NCBI RefSeq assembly: GCF_003432115.1
Contig: NZ_QWDC01000002.1
Span: 434,001 to 498,000, forward strand
DNA from: Mucilaginibacter conchicola
Lineage (GTDB): Bacteria > Bacteroidota > Bacteroidia > Sphingobacteriales > Sphingobacteriaceae
Direction of reading: 5' to 3'
Length of the DNA stretch: 64,000 nucleotides
Below the pieces are notes generated by a model. That model was not told where the DNA came from and did not search any database. It worked only from the letters and a program-made list of their open reading frames with translations. The position numbers and the translations under genes are program-made. Position 1 is the first letter of the stretch, and every line of letters begins with the position of its first letter. This document shows positions 27,314-34,432 of this stretch, piece after piece.

Positions 27314-28486
27314 TCAAATCTTGCCTAAATATTTCTCTAACGCGGTATCCAGATCATCGCCACGAAGGTTCTTGGCTACGATCTTGCCCTGCGGATCTAT
27401 CAGGAAGTTTGCAGGGATAGATTGTACATTATAAAGCTTTGCAGCCAGGTTATTCCAAAATTGAAGGTCTGATACTTGTGTCCAGGTGAGTCCATCATTT
27501 TTGATGGCAGCAAGCCATGCATCTTTACCGGTATTTTTATCAAGCGATACGCCCAGGATAGTAAAATTTTTGCCTTTGTATTTGTTGAAAAGCTTTACCA
27601 CGTTAGGGTTTTCCTGGCGGCAAGGGCCACACCATGATGCCCAAAAATCGACCAATACATATTTACCGCGGAATGATGACAAGCTAACGGGTTTGCCGTT
27701 CACATCGTTCTGTGTAAAATCGGGCGCCAATGAGCCTATGGCGGTTATTTTTAACCCATCTAAGCCAGCCTTCATAGCACGGCCACCATCAGATTTTTTC
27801 AGATTATCTGATAAGCTGTTGAATAACGGCTCCAACTCGTTCACATCAGGCGATGGGCCACCGAAGCTTGATAGCGCCAATAAACTGATGTAGCTATCCG
27901 GGTGGCTGCTCACAAAATTCTTCAAAATACTTTTCTGCTCAGCCTGCAAAGATTTGTATTTGCCTTGCATGCTGTTTTGGAAAGCTGATGAGTGTTGCTG
28001 CTCCGCAGTTGCTTTTTGTGCTTCGGCAGATATGGCTTTAGCTTTTTCTGTTAAAGCCTGCAGCTGGCCTTTCAATGTTTTATTATCATCATTCAGTTGC
28101 GAGCCGGTGATATCCGCTTTAGCAGCCGAATCTTTTATGGCGATATTCATGTTGCCCTGCTCCAAAAAGAAAGCCAGGCCATCTGCTGTGGTAGACGGGC
28201 GGCCATCAGGGAAGTTAACATCTACATATTTAGCAAAACCAAGGTTCTTTCTGTCGAGGAATAGTGTAGCGGTCACCGGATCTGCAACGGCACCTTTAAA
28301 GGCAAAATCGCCGTTGGTTACGGTTGATGAATCGGTTACGTTGTTTGAGCCAACGTTATAAACCAGGTAAATTTTTGTATTGGCATCGGCATTGGCCACT
28401 TTGCCTTTTATAGAAAAATCTTTAGCGTTTTGCGCGAATGATAAGGCCGGCAACAACGCCAGTATCGGGAACAGTAATTTCTTCAT
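27314..28486 (-). CDS. TlpA-like thiol-disulfide oxidoreductase with DUF4369, paralogue 2
   Basis: A 390-aa exported protein with the same architecture as the adjacent gene: signal peptide MKKLLFPILALLPALSFAQ, DUF4369-like domain (about 23-135), helical linker with many Lys/Gln/Ala (about 140-200), and thioredoxin domain with FWASWCGPCRQENP (near 278-291). The C-terminal halves of the two proteins are nearly interchangeable (GKNFTILGVSLDK.., TWTQVSDLQFW, LIDPQGKIVAKNLRG), showing a tandem duplication; the N-terminal halves have diverged, pointing to different partners. Confidence 0.9.
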   Translation of the reverse strand: MKKLLFPILALLPALSFAQNAKDFSIKGKVANADANTKIYLVYNVGSNNVTDSSTVTNGDFAFKGAVADPVTATLFLDRKNLGFAKYVDVNFPDGRPSTTADGLAFFLEQGNMNIAIKDSAAKADITGSQLNDDNKTLKGQLQALTEKAKAISAEAQKATAEQQHSSAFQNSMQGKYKSLQAEQKSILKNFVSSHPDSYISLLALSSFGGPSPDVNELEPLFNSLSDNLKKSDGGRAMKAGLDGLKITAIGSLAPDFTQNDVNGKPVSLSSFRGKYVLVDFWASWCGPCRQENPNVVKLFNKYKGKNFTILGVSLDKNTGKDAWLAAIKNDGLTWTQVSDLQFWNNLAAKLYNVQSIPANFLIDPQGKIVAKNLRGDDLDTALEKYLGKI

Positions 28487-28533
28487 TAAATATTAAAAAC
28501 AGTTAAACGCCTAAAGCGCTGCTTAATTGCGGG

Positions 28534-29715
28534 TTAGTTTAATTTTTGATAGGTGCGCCACCACAGGTCGGGCATTTCGCCTGATGTTGCCGTGCGGTAA
28601 TCTTCGTAACGACAAGGCACCAGATGGAAACGTTCGTTTTTTGAGCCGCCTGATGGGTATGGCACCTGCATCCACCAGCGGTCGCTTTTTTTGCTTTTCA
28701 CAAAAACCAGTTCATGATCATCATGCGTTAAGCTGGTTTTGTAGATAAGGTATTGCGATTTGGGGTTGAGCGGAAAATCTTTCTTACGGTTATAAAAACC
28801 ATCAATAAAATACCATATCATCTGCGACAGCAACATGGCCGTTTGCCCGTTGGTATCATAGGCCGGGTTAAACTCATAAAAACCTATCGAGCTTAGCTTA
28901 TCATTAAAACCGGCATAGCGGCATATCTGGCAAGCCTCTTCACCATAAAAACCATTTGGTTTGGCGTTGGCATTGGCCGCTGCATCTGATGAGCGGATAG
29001 CGCCCATATCAAAGCTTAGCATATTAGCGTTGCGGATGATAGGTTCTGACACTTCCATTTTACCGGTCAATTCGCCCAGGCGATGTACATCAAAGTAAAG
29101 TTTGTCCATCACCCGCAAACTATCCTGACTGGCAAAATAAGTTTGGTAACCCATGTTGCTGTAGTTGAACAGGTAGTTAGGCTCGTGCAGGAAAATTTTG
29201 TTCAAGAAAGAGTTTGATGAGGTCTCGATGGTTTCCGGATGGATATCTTCTTCCAGATCAAACTGCGAATCGATCACCAGCAGATCAACCTTTTGTTCCA
29301 GGTGCTCATAACCGAGGTACTGGGCATAAGTTAAATCCTGCCCGCCGCCGATAATGATGGGAACGATGTCTTTCTTCATCAGTTCCTCAACCACGGCTTT
29401 TAATGCATAGTAAGTATCCACCACGGTTTCGCCACGGGCAATGTTACCCAGGTCTACTATTTTGGTGTTGTAGCTACCCTCGTGCAGCAAGTATAATTTC
29501 TCGCGCACATAATCGGGAGCTAAAGCACAGCCGGAGTTGTTAATAGCGTTACGATCTTCCTGCACACCAATGATGGCAATATCAACCTTGTCTTCCATCG
29601 ATGGGAAATCAACCGAATAATGCTCTATCTTATCACCCAGCTGACTGGTGTAATAACCATTCTTAGGTGTTATCTTTTTGAGATCGATGGGTGTAAAAAA
29701 ATCGGCTAAGGACAT
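28534..29715 (-). CDS. Ureohydrolase-fold protein (formimidoylglutamase-like), metal ligands lost
   Basis: A 393-aa arginase/agmatinase-fold protein, of the group often annotated formimidoylglutamase in Bacteroidota. The fold is clear (VDIAIIGVQEDRNAINN, PIIIGGGQDLTYAQYLG, LLVIDSQFDLEE, MLSFDMGAIRSSD), but the binuclear manganese ligands are gone: GGxH is GGGQ126-D, DAHxD is D149-S-Q151-F-D153, and the SxDxD pair is D236-M-G238. Catalysis of the ureohydrolase type is therefore unlikely. ATG 29715 (MSLADFF) is chosen; the frame is open to 29892, but that extension is translated GATGTGCA repeat (many HICTSAHLHI-like residues). From memory, relatives sit near topA and gliding genes in flavobacteria. 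Confidence 0.85.
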   Translation of the reverse strand: MSLADFFTPIDLKKITPKNGYYTSQLGDKIEHYSVDFPSMEDKVDIAIIGVQEDRNAINNSGCALAPDYVREKLYLLHEGSYNTKIVDLGNIARGETVVDTYYALKAVVEELMKKDIVPIIIGGGQDLTYAQYLGYEHLEQKVDLLVIDSQFDLEEDIHPETIETSSNSFLNKIFLHEPNYLFNYSNMGYQTYFASQDSLRVMDKLYFDVHRLGELTGKMEVSEPIIRNANMLSFDMGAIRSSDAAANANAKPNGFYGEEACQICRYAGFNDKLSSIGFYEFNPAYDTNGQTAMLLSQMIWYFIDGFYNRKKDFPLNPKSQYLIYKTSLTHDDHELVFVKSKKSDRWWMQVPYPSGGSKNERFHLVPCRYEDYRTATSGEMPDLWWRTYQKLN

Positions 29716-29724
29716 GTTGTTTTT

Positions 29725-29895
29725 GATGTGCAGGTGTGCAGATATGCAAATGTGCGGAAAAAAAAGATTTGCAGGTGTGCAAATGTGCAGATATGCAAAT
29801 GAAATTCTAAAATCAGTCTGCAATATATGCATCTTTCCAATCTCCACATTTGCATATCTGCACATCCGCACATCAATTATATATCTGCACATCTA
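29725..29895. repeat. GATGTGCA repeat array between divergent genes
   Basis: Direct units of GATGTGCAGGTGTGCAGATA type at 29725-29798 are mirrored by inverted units ending at 29895, around a short unique core (about 29800-29838). It fills the promoter region of the divergent ureohydrolase-like and SDR genes. Confidence 0.8.
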
Positions 29896-29916
29896 AAAAT
29901 ATCGCATATTTGAACC

Positions 29917-30879
29917 ATGATTCTTGTAACCGGCGCAACGGGTTTTTTAGGTGCAGAAGTAGCAAAGGAGCTGGTGCTTCGGGGCAACACCATCAGGTGT
30001 ACCAAAAGGGCATCATCAAAATTTCCTGCTATACTGCAGCCTTATGCCGCTCAAATTGATTGGGTTATTGCCGACCTGATGAATGAAGATTCGTTAATAG
30101 ATGCATTGGATGGCGTTACGCAGGTTTATAACTGCGCTGCATTTGTATCCTTAAAAGCTGCCGATAAAGAGCCGATGATCCGTACCAATGTTAAAGGTAC
30201 GGCTACCCTGGTTGACCTTTGCAACGACCGTGGCATCCGCATGGTGCACACCAGTTCGGTAGCCGCCGTTGGCGAAGCACCTGCCGGCGAACAGATCACG
30301 GAGAAACATCATCTTGACCCTACCACTGAAACCGACGGCTATGCCATATCAAAACTGGAAAGCGAGATGGAAGTATGGCGCGGTATTGCTGAAGGGCTTG
30401 ATGCGGTTATTGTAAACCCTACCATCATTATAGGCGCCAGCGCAGGCACTGCAGGCAGCGGACAGATCTTTGACACCGTACGCAACGGACTTAAATACTA
30501 TACTCGCGGTACCATTGGCTTTGTGGATGTGCAGGATGTGGCCAAATGTATGATTGCCCTGATGGAAACTGATATCAGCGGTGAGCGTTATATCATCAAC
30601 GGCGGGAACCGTGCCTATAAGCAACTTTTTGAGGAGATAGCCAATTGCATGCACGTAAAAGCGCCTGCCAAACTGGCCAAACCATGGATGATGGAAGTTG
30701 CCTGGCGCGGAGCAGCATTCTGGGGTATGCTTACTGGCAGCGCCCCGGCAATTGATAAAACCAGCGCGCGTGCGGCATCGGTTACCCGTAATTTTGATAA
30801 CAGCAAGATCAAAAAAGCCATCGGTTTTGAGTTTAGGCCGGTTAGCGATACCATCAAAGAGATCTGCCAATCTGCTTAA
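29917..30879 (+). CDS. NAD(P)-dependent epimerase/dehydratase family protein (extended SDR)
   Basis: A 320-aa Rossmann-fold oxidoreductase. The cofactor motif MILVTGATGFLGAEVAKEL (GxxGxxG) is N-terminal; VYNCAAFVSLKAADKEPMIRTNVKGTATLVDLC and VHTSSVAAVGEAP supply the catalytic Ser region; the Tyr-x3-Lys pair is Y-A-I-S-K in DGYAISKLESEMEVWRG; then VIVNPTIIIG. It resembles dihydroflavonol reductase or sterol dehydrogenase-like SDRs; substrate unknown. The stop is 6 bp before the start of the Crp/Fnr regulator, so the two are one transcript. Confidence 0.9.
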   Translation: MILVTGATGFLGAEVAKELVLRGNTIRCTKRASSKFPAILQPYAAQIDWVIADLMNEDSLIDALDGVTQVYNCAAFVSLKAADKEPMIRTNVKGTATLVDLCNDRGIRMVHTSSVAAVGEAPAGEQITEKHHLDPTTETDGYAISKLESEMEVWRGIAEGLDAVIVNPTIIIGASAGTAGSGQIFDTVRNGLKYYTRGTIGFVDVQDVAKCMIALMETDISGERYIINGGNRAYKQLFEEIANCMHVKAPAKLAKPWMMEVAWRGAAFWGMLTGSAPAIDKTSARAASVTRNFDNSKIKKAIGFEFRPVSDTIKEICQSA

Positions 30880-30885
30880 CACCTG

Positions 30886-31446
30886 ATGGATAAACTTAGG
30901 CAACATATCGAAAGGATAGTAGCGCTTACGGACGAGGAGTTTGCCTTTATTGCCCGACATTTCAGCAGCCGCAAGTACAAAAAGCACCAATACATTATAC
31001 AGGAAGGCGACGAGGTAAAGTACCATTACTTTATACTAAAAGGCCTCACCAAACTGGTTTATACCGACGATACCGCCAAAGAGCATATCGTATCTTTTGC
31101 GATGGAAGACTGGTGGGAAAGCGATTTCCTGGCTTTTTATACCCAAACCAAAGCCACCATGGCACTGATATGCCTGGAAGACACCGAGGTGCTTTGCCTG
31201 AACTTGGAAGATTACAAAAAACTTTGCGACGGCCTGCAAAAAATGGAGCGTTTTATCCTGGAGAAAGCCAACTTTGGTTTTCTGGGTGCGCAGCGCCGTA
31301 TCATCTCCCTGCTTACTTCAAACGCCAAAGAGCGTTACGAGCAATTAATCAAACTATACCCAAACTTGGTTCAGCGTGTGCCTAAAGCGCAGTTAGCTGC
31401 TTACCTCGGTGTTTCGCGCGAGACATTGAGCCGTTTGAACCAATAG
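30886..31446 (+). CDS. Crp/Fnr family transcriptional regulator
   Basis: A 186-aa regulator. The N-terminal cyclic-nucleotide-type beta-roll (about 20-120) contains YIIQEGDEVKYHYFILKGLTKLVY, followed by a dimerisation helix and a short HTH (about 140-186) that ends right after the recognition helix, QLAAYLGVSRETLSRLNQ. There are no Cys for an Fnr iron-sulfur cluster at the N-terminus. The recognition helix has R178-E179-x3-R183, the same arrangement as the base-contacting R180/E181/R185 of E. coli CRP, and a TGTGA-N6-TCACA site follows the stop codon. The effector is unknown. It is cotranscribed with the SDR gene. Confidence 0.9.
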   Translation: MDKLRQHIERIVALTDEEFAFIARHFSSRKYKKHQYIIQEGDEVKYHYFILKGLTKLVYTDDTAKEHIVSFAMEDWWESDFLAFYTQTKATMALICLEDTEVLCLNLEDYKKLCDGLQKMERFILEKANFGFLGAQRRIISLLTSNAKERYEQLIKLYPNLVQRVPKAQLAAYLGVSRETLSRLNQ

Positions 31447-31462
31447 TGTGATGTACCTCACA
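31447..31462. promoter_or_regulatory. Candidate Crp operator, TGTGA-N6-TCACA
   Basis: TGTGATGTACCTCACA is an exact match to the E. coli CRP half-sites with the canonical 6-bp spacer. It starts one base after the stop codon of the Crp/Fnr gene and is 73-88 bp upstream of the ridA-like start. A further dyad, TACCTCA (31454-31460) with TGAGGTA (31472-31478), overlaps it. Confidence 0.6.
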
Positions 31463-31534
31463 TGATAATCATGAGGTAGGTCAACGCCGTATCCCACTTC
31501 AACCCGCCAACTTTGCATTGTAAAATTTAATTCA

Positions 31535-31924
31535 ATGGAAAAAAGGATCATCAACCCATGGCAATGGCAAAACGAGCGCAGCTACGCGCAAGCCGTTGAA
31601 GTAAAACAAATACAAAGCACCCTATACGTATCAGGCCAAACCGCCATCAGCGCCGATGGCATCTCCAGCGATGCGGATATGAAAACCCAGTTAACCGAAG
31701 CAATTGCCAACCTGGAGGAGGTTATCACCCAAGCCGGTTACGATTGCAGCGGCATAGTGCGCCTTAATGTTTATACCACAGCAACACACAAGCTTTGGCC
31801 GCATTTCAATATCCTGCAAGAGTGGATAGCCAAACACGGCATACAGCAGGCCACTACTTTGTTAGAAGTGGTGAGTTTATTTGAAACTTTAAAAGTGGAA
31901 TTGGAAGCAACGGTGGTGAAGTAA
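31535..31924 (+). CDS. RidA/YjgF family protein
   Basis: A 129-aa member of the Rid (L-PSP) family, which forms trimers with active sites at the interfaces. Recognisable parts: YVSGQTAISADGI, the central TQLTEAIANLEEVITQAGYDCSGIVRLNVYTT, and the C-terminal VELEATVVK. The arginine that binds the 2-imino acid carboxylate in canonical RidA (normally in a P-A-R-S context before the last strands) seems to be replaced (GIQQATTLLEV), so classic imine deaminase activity is doubtful and it fits a non-canonical Rid subgroup. Possible control by the neighbouring Crp protein via the site at 31447-31462 (inference). Confidence 0.82.
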   Translation: MEKRIINPWQWQNERSYAQAVEVKQIQSTLYVSGQTAISADGISSDADMKTQLTEAIANLEEVITQAGYDCSGIVRLNVYTTATHKLWPHFNILQEWIAKHGIQQATTLLEVVSLFETLKVELEATVVK

Positions 31925-31938
31925 GCAAAAAATCCGAA

Positions 31939-32044
31939 TGTCATTTCGAACGAGGTACGAGGAGAAATCCTGTTATCAATGCTAAGCAATCTGCTTGCTT
32001 TATCTAACAGGATTTCTCCTCGCTGTCGCTCGTTCGAAATGACA
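31939..32044. repeat. Palindromic repeat element, TGTCATTTCGAAC variant
   Basis: Arms TGTCATTTCGAACGAG and CTCGTTCGAAATGACA, with inner GGAGAAATCCTGTTA / TAACAGGATTTCTCC. Same overall design as the TGTCATTGCGAG family but with a different arm sequence. Confidence 0.85.
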
Positions 32045-32070
32045 GACTATATTTTACTTGTATTCTTGCT

Positions 32071-32109
32071 CTGTATAGTTCGGAGATTGCTTCGTTCCTC
32101 GCAATGACG
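32071..32109. repeat. Solo half of the CGTCATTGCGAG repeat
   Basis: CTGTATAGTTCGGAGATTGC and the following 19 bases are identical to the right half of copy 3 (ending at 20366); the left half is missing. Confidence 0.8.
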
Positions 32110-32123
32110 TTTTTGAATAGAGA

Positions 32124-33548
32124 TTATCCCCTCAACTTCAACAACACCACATTCTCAACGTGTTGTGTGTGCGGGAACATATCTACCGGTTGTATTTTAA
32201 CGGTATCGTATTTTTCTTTCAGTATCAGCAGGTCGCGAGCCTGGGTGGCGGCGTTGCAACTTACGTACACAATCTTTTCGGCTTCAATTTCCATAAGGCG
32301 GGCAACCACGTCGGCATGCATACCGGCACGTGGCGGGTCGGTAATGATCACATCCGGCTTGCCGTGTTCAGCAACAAACTCGGGCGTAAGCACATCCTTC
32401 ATATCACCGGCGTAGAATTTGGTATTGGTAATATTATTGATCTGCGAGTTCACTTTCGCATCTTCAATTGCAGATGGTACATACTCCACACCTACCACCT
32501 CGCGCACATGACCTGCCACAAAGTTGGCAATGGTACCGGCACCGGTGTAAAGGTCATAGATCAGTTCATCGCCTTTAAAATTGGCAAAATCGCGGGTTAT
32601 CTCGTAAAGTTTTAGGGCTTGTATAGAGTTGGTTTGATAGAATGATTTTGGGCCAACGCGGAAACGTACCACTTTGCCATTTGCTGTCGGCATTTCCTCG
32701 TGGATAAATTCGGGGCCTTTCCATGCTTTTACTTCTTGGTCAAAAATGGTATCGTTCATTTTTGTGTTGAGGATGTACAGCAGCGATGTAATTTGCGGGA
32801 AGGCAGCATCCACATAGTTCATTAGCAGGTTTATCTCATCCTGCGTAGCATGGGCAAACACCACAATTACCATTATCTCGCCGGTTGATGCCGTACGGAT
32901 AATGAGATTACGCAGCGCGCCTGTATGTTGGCGAACATCATAATAGCTGATGCCGTTCTGTTTCGCAAACGTGTTGATGCTGTTACGCAGATCGTTTGAA
33001 GGCTCGGTTTGCAGGTAACAGTGGTTAACATTCAGGATCTTATCAAAACGGCCGGGGATGTGGAAACCCAGGGCATTCATATCCAGCTTCTCGTCGTCGC
33101 GGCTTTCGCCTTCGTACAACCAGCGCTTGTTTGAAAAAGTAAATTCCAATTTGTTGCGGTAGTACCTGTCGGCGGGAGATGGTACGATGGTATCCATGTG
33201 GCCAACTTCAATTTTAGCCAGGCGGGTTAGTGCGTCGCGTACCGCTTTTTGCTTGAATTGCAGCTGCGCATCGTAGGTCATGTGTTGCCACTTGCAGCCG
33301 CCGCAGGTACCAAAATGCTCACAGAAAGCAGGCGTACGGTGTTCTGAAGGCGTAATAAGTTTGGTGATCTTGGCCTCGCCGAAATTCTTTTTACTGCGAT
33401 AAACTTCAACATCCGCTACATCGCCGGGAACGGCTTTCTCAATAAACAAAACCAACTCATCGGCTTTGCCTACACCTTTACCTTCTTCGGCAATATCAAT
33501 AACGCTAACGTTCTCAAAAAACTTGGGCTTCTTTGCAGATCTACTCAT
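32124..33548 (-). CDS. rlmD: 23S rRNA (uracil-5-)-methyltransferase RlmD
   Basis: A 474-aa TrmA/RumA-family enzyme that makes m5U in 23S rRNA (U1939 in E. coli). N-terminal TRAM domain (about 12-70, VIDIAEEGKGVGKAD), then the iron-sulfur cysteine cluster CEHFGTCGGCKWQ near 85-97, SAM-binding LIYDLYTGAGTIANFVAG and VITDPPRAGMHADV, and the nucleophile/base region IVYVSCNAATQARDL with the catalytic cysteine. The fourth cluster cysteine is probably in the FAEHG..HCYLQTE region (HCYLQ). Substrate assignment within the TrmA family is by similarity; an RlmC/RlmD-type double-specific enzyme is possible. Confidence 0.9.
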   Translation of the reverse strand: MSRSAKKPKFFENVSVIDIAEEGKGVGKADELVLFIEKAVPGDVADVEVYRSKKNFGEAKITKLITPSEHRTPAFCEHFGTCGGCKWQHMTYDAQLQFKQKAVRDALTRLAKIEVGHMDTIVPSPADRYYRNKLEFTFSNKRWLYEGESRDDEKLDMNALGFHIPGRFDKILNVNHCYLQTEPSNDLRNSINTFAKQNGISYYDVRQHTGALRNLIIRTASTGEIMVIVVFAHATQDEINLLMNYVDAAFPQITSLLYILNTKMNDTIFDQEVKAWKGPEFIHEEMPTANGKVVRFRVGPKSFYQTNSIQALKLYEITRDFANFKGDELIYDLYTGAGTIANFVAGHVREVVGVEYVPSAIEDAKVNSQINNITNTKFYAGDMKDVLTPEFVAEHGKPDVIITDPPRAGMHADVVARLMEIEAEKIVYVSCNAATQARDLLILKEKYDTVKIQPVDMFPHTQHVENVVLLKLRG

Positions 33549-33555
33549 CAGGCTG

Positions 33556-33585
33556 CAAAGGTACGTATTTTAAGATTTTTGCAAG
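33556..33585 (-). promoter_or_regulatory. rlmD promoter
   Basis: On the minus strand CTTG (33582-33585) precedes, by 18 bp, TACCTTTG (33556-33563), which fits the TAnnTTTG -7 box; the ATG follows after 7 bp. Confidence 0.6.
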
Positions 33586-33637
33586 GAAGCAGAATTCAGC
33601 TTTATAAATCCTCTAAAAAAGGACGGCCCGCCTTTCG

Positions 33638-33742
33638 ATCCGTCCCTTGAAAGGGACGGCAATGAAAATAGTATTGGGTAATCAAATTCATTGCCGTCGA
33701 CTTCAGTCGACGGAACACTATTTGTAAGCCCCGGCTTAAGCC
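33638..33742. repeat. Palindromic repeat cluster, CATTGCCGTC family (copy 2)
   Basis: CGTCCCTTGAAAGGGACGG hairpin plus CATTGCCGTCGACTTCAGTC with its inverted continuation, and a terminal GGCTTAAGCC palindrome (33733-33742). It ends four bases before the stop codon of the small gene at 33746. Confidence 0.75.
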
Positions 33743-33745
33743 TGA

Positions 33746-33856
33746 TCAAATGAACAAGTTAAGCAGCTTTTGCCAAAAACCATCCACTTCAATATCCATC
33801 TCAATATCGAATTGCTTATCTATCAATTCTGAAAAGTCTTTTAATTCCTTACTCAT
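33746..33856 (-). CDS. Small gene, 36-aa acidic amphipathic peptide
   Basis: ATG at 33856 to TGA at 33746 encodes 36 residues beginning MSKELKDFSELIDKQF and ending VDGFWQKLLNLFI: acidic with a hydrophobic, amphipathic end. It is too short for routine calling, but expression is well supported: on the minus strand TTTG (33904-33907), exactly 19 bp, then TATGTTTG (33877-33884), a perfect Bacteroidota promoter, with the start codon 20 bp downstream. An 11-bp-arm palindrome covers the -7 box. The frame ends where a repeat cluster begins, so it could be the remnant of a longer gene truncated by repeat insertion. Function unknown. Confidence 0.55.
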   Translation of the reverse strand: MSKELKDFSELIDKQFDIEMDIEVDGFWQKLLNLFI

Positions 33857-33865
33857 GGCTGATAT

Positions 33866-33891
33866 AATTTACTATGCAAACATAGTAAATT
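33866..33891. promoter_or_regulatory. Operator-like palindrome over the -7 box
   Basis: AATTTACTATG and CATAGTAAATT (33866-33876, 33881-33891) form a perfect 11-bp inverted repeat with a 4-bp centre that lies within the -7 box. Position implies repression when bound; TACTATG-type dyads remind me of PadR-family sites, which is only a guess. Confidence 0.6.
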
Positions 33892-33907
33892 TATACCAAA
33901 AACCAAA
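33877..33907 (-). promoter_or_regulatory. Perfect TTTG-N19-TATGTTTG promoter
   Basis: Reads leftward: TTTG at 33907-33904, 19-bp spacer, TATGTTTG at 33884-33877. It drives the small gene at 33746-33856. Confidence 0.75.
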
Positions 33908-33924
33908 TTGGTATAGTGAATAAA

Positions 33925-34374
33925 TTATTCTTTAATTTCTACATCAGAAGGGATTATGGTATAGAGTTTATAAATTAATGAGCCCCCTGCTATACAAATA
34001 CCATTCGCGGCAAGTAGTTCTATCATCGTTATATTCAACTCAAACGGACTATCCGAAAGCAGCCATACCGGAATTAATATGGTAAGTACGGTTAACACCA
34101 CCCCGGTAGCGGCAACAGCGTATTTTAATTGCTGTATATTCTTAATAACCGATACTAACACCTTGATCAAACGATAGAAAATTATCCACGTAATAAAGGA
34201 GCTCATACCGCTAAAAATAACGATATAAGGATAATAAGAAAGAGCATCGTCGAAACCCCTTGAAACCGACCGTTGTACAATCCCTTCAATAAGGAAGCAT
34301 ATTACAGGGGCCAGCAAAACGCTGGTTAGCCACACTTCCAAACTATAGCTAAATTCACGAAAACGGACCGTCAT
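33925..34374 (-). CDS. Integral membrane protein, about 149 aa
   Basis: Four hydrophobic helices (starting at MTVRFREFSYSLEVW; helices near WLTSVLLAPVICFLI, YYPYIVIFSGMSSFITWIIFY, YAVAATGVVLTVLTILIPVWLL and MIELLAANGICIAGGSLI). No family recognised. The frame is open to an ATG at 34440, but that 22-residue extension is Pro-rich and runs through a hairpin (34395-34415) after the upstream gene, so I prefer ATG 34374. It is the last gene of the creD operon unless that hairpin terminates most transcripts. Confidence 0.65.
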   Translation of the reverse strand: MTVRFREFSYSLEVWLTSVLLAPVICFLIEGIVQRSVSRGFDDALSYYPYIVIFSGMSSFITWIIFYRLIKVLVSVIKNIQQLKYAVAATGVVLTVLTILIPVWLLSDSPFELNITMIELLAANGICIAGGSLIYKLYTIIPSDVEIKE

Positions 34375-34394
34375 TCTTAATTTCTTAAAAGGCG

Positions 34395-34415
34395 CCCCGC
34401 TAATGGCTAACGGGG
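34395..34415 (-). terminator. Hairpin after the ferritin-like gene
   Basis: An 8-bp stem CCCCGTTA / TAGCGGGG (minus strand, one G-U pair), loop of 5 nt, then CGCCTTTTAAG. It is 18 bp past the stop at 34433 and could terminate or attenuate before the membrane protein gene. Confidence 0.5.
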
Positions 34416-34432
34416 ACACCTTGGTGATTGGT

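Noticed and set aside
31939..32109. tRNA-like gene, because of GTTCGAA sequences
   Set aside because: The TTCGAA motifs belong to palindromic repeat arms; there is no acceptor, D-arm or anticodon-arm structure.
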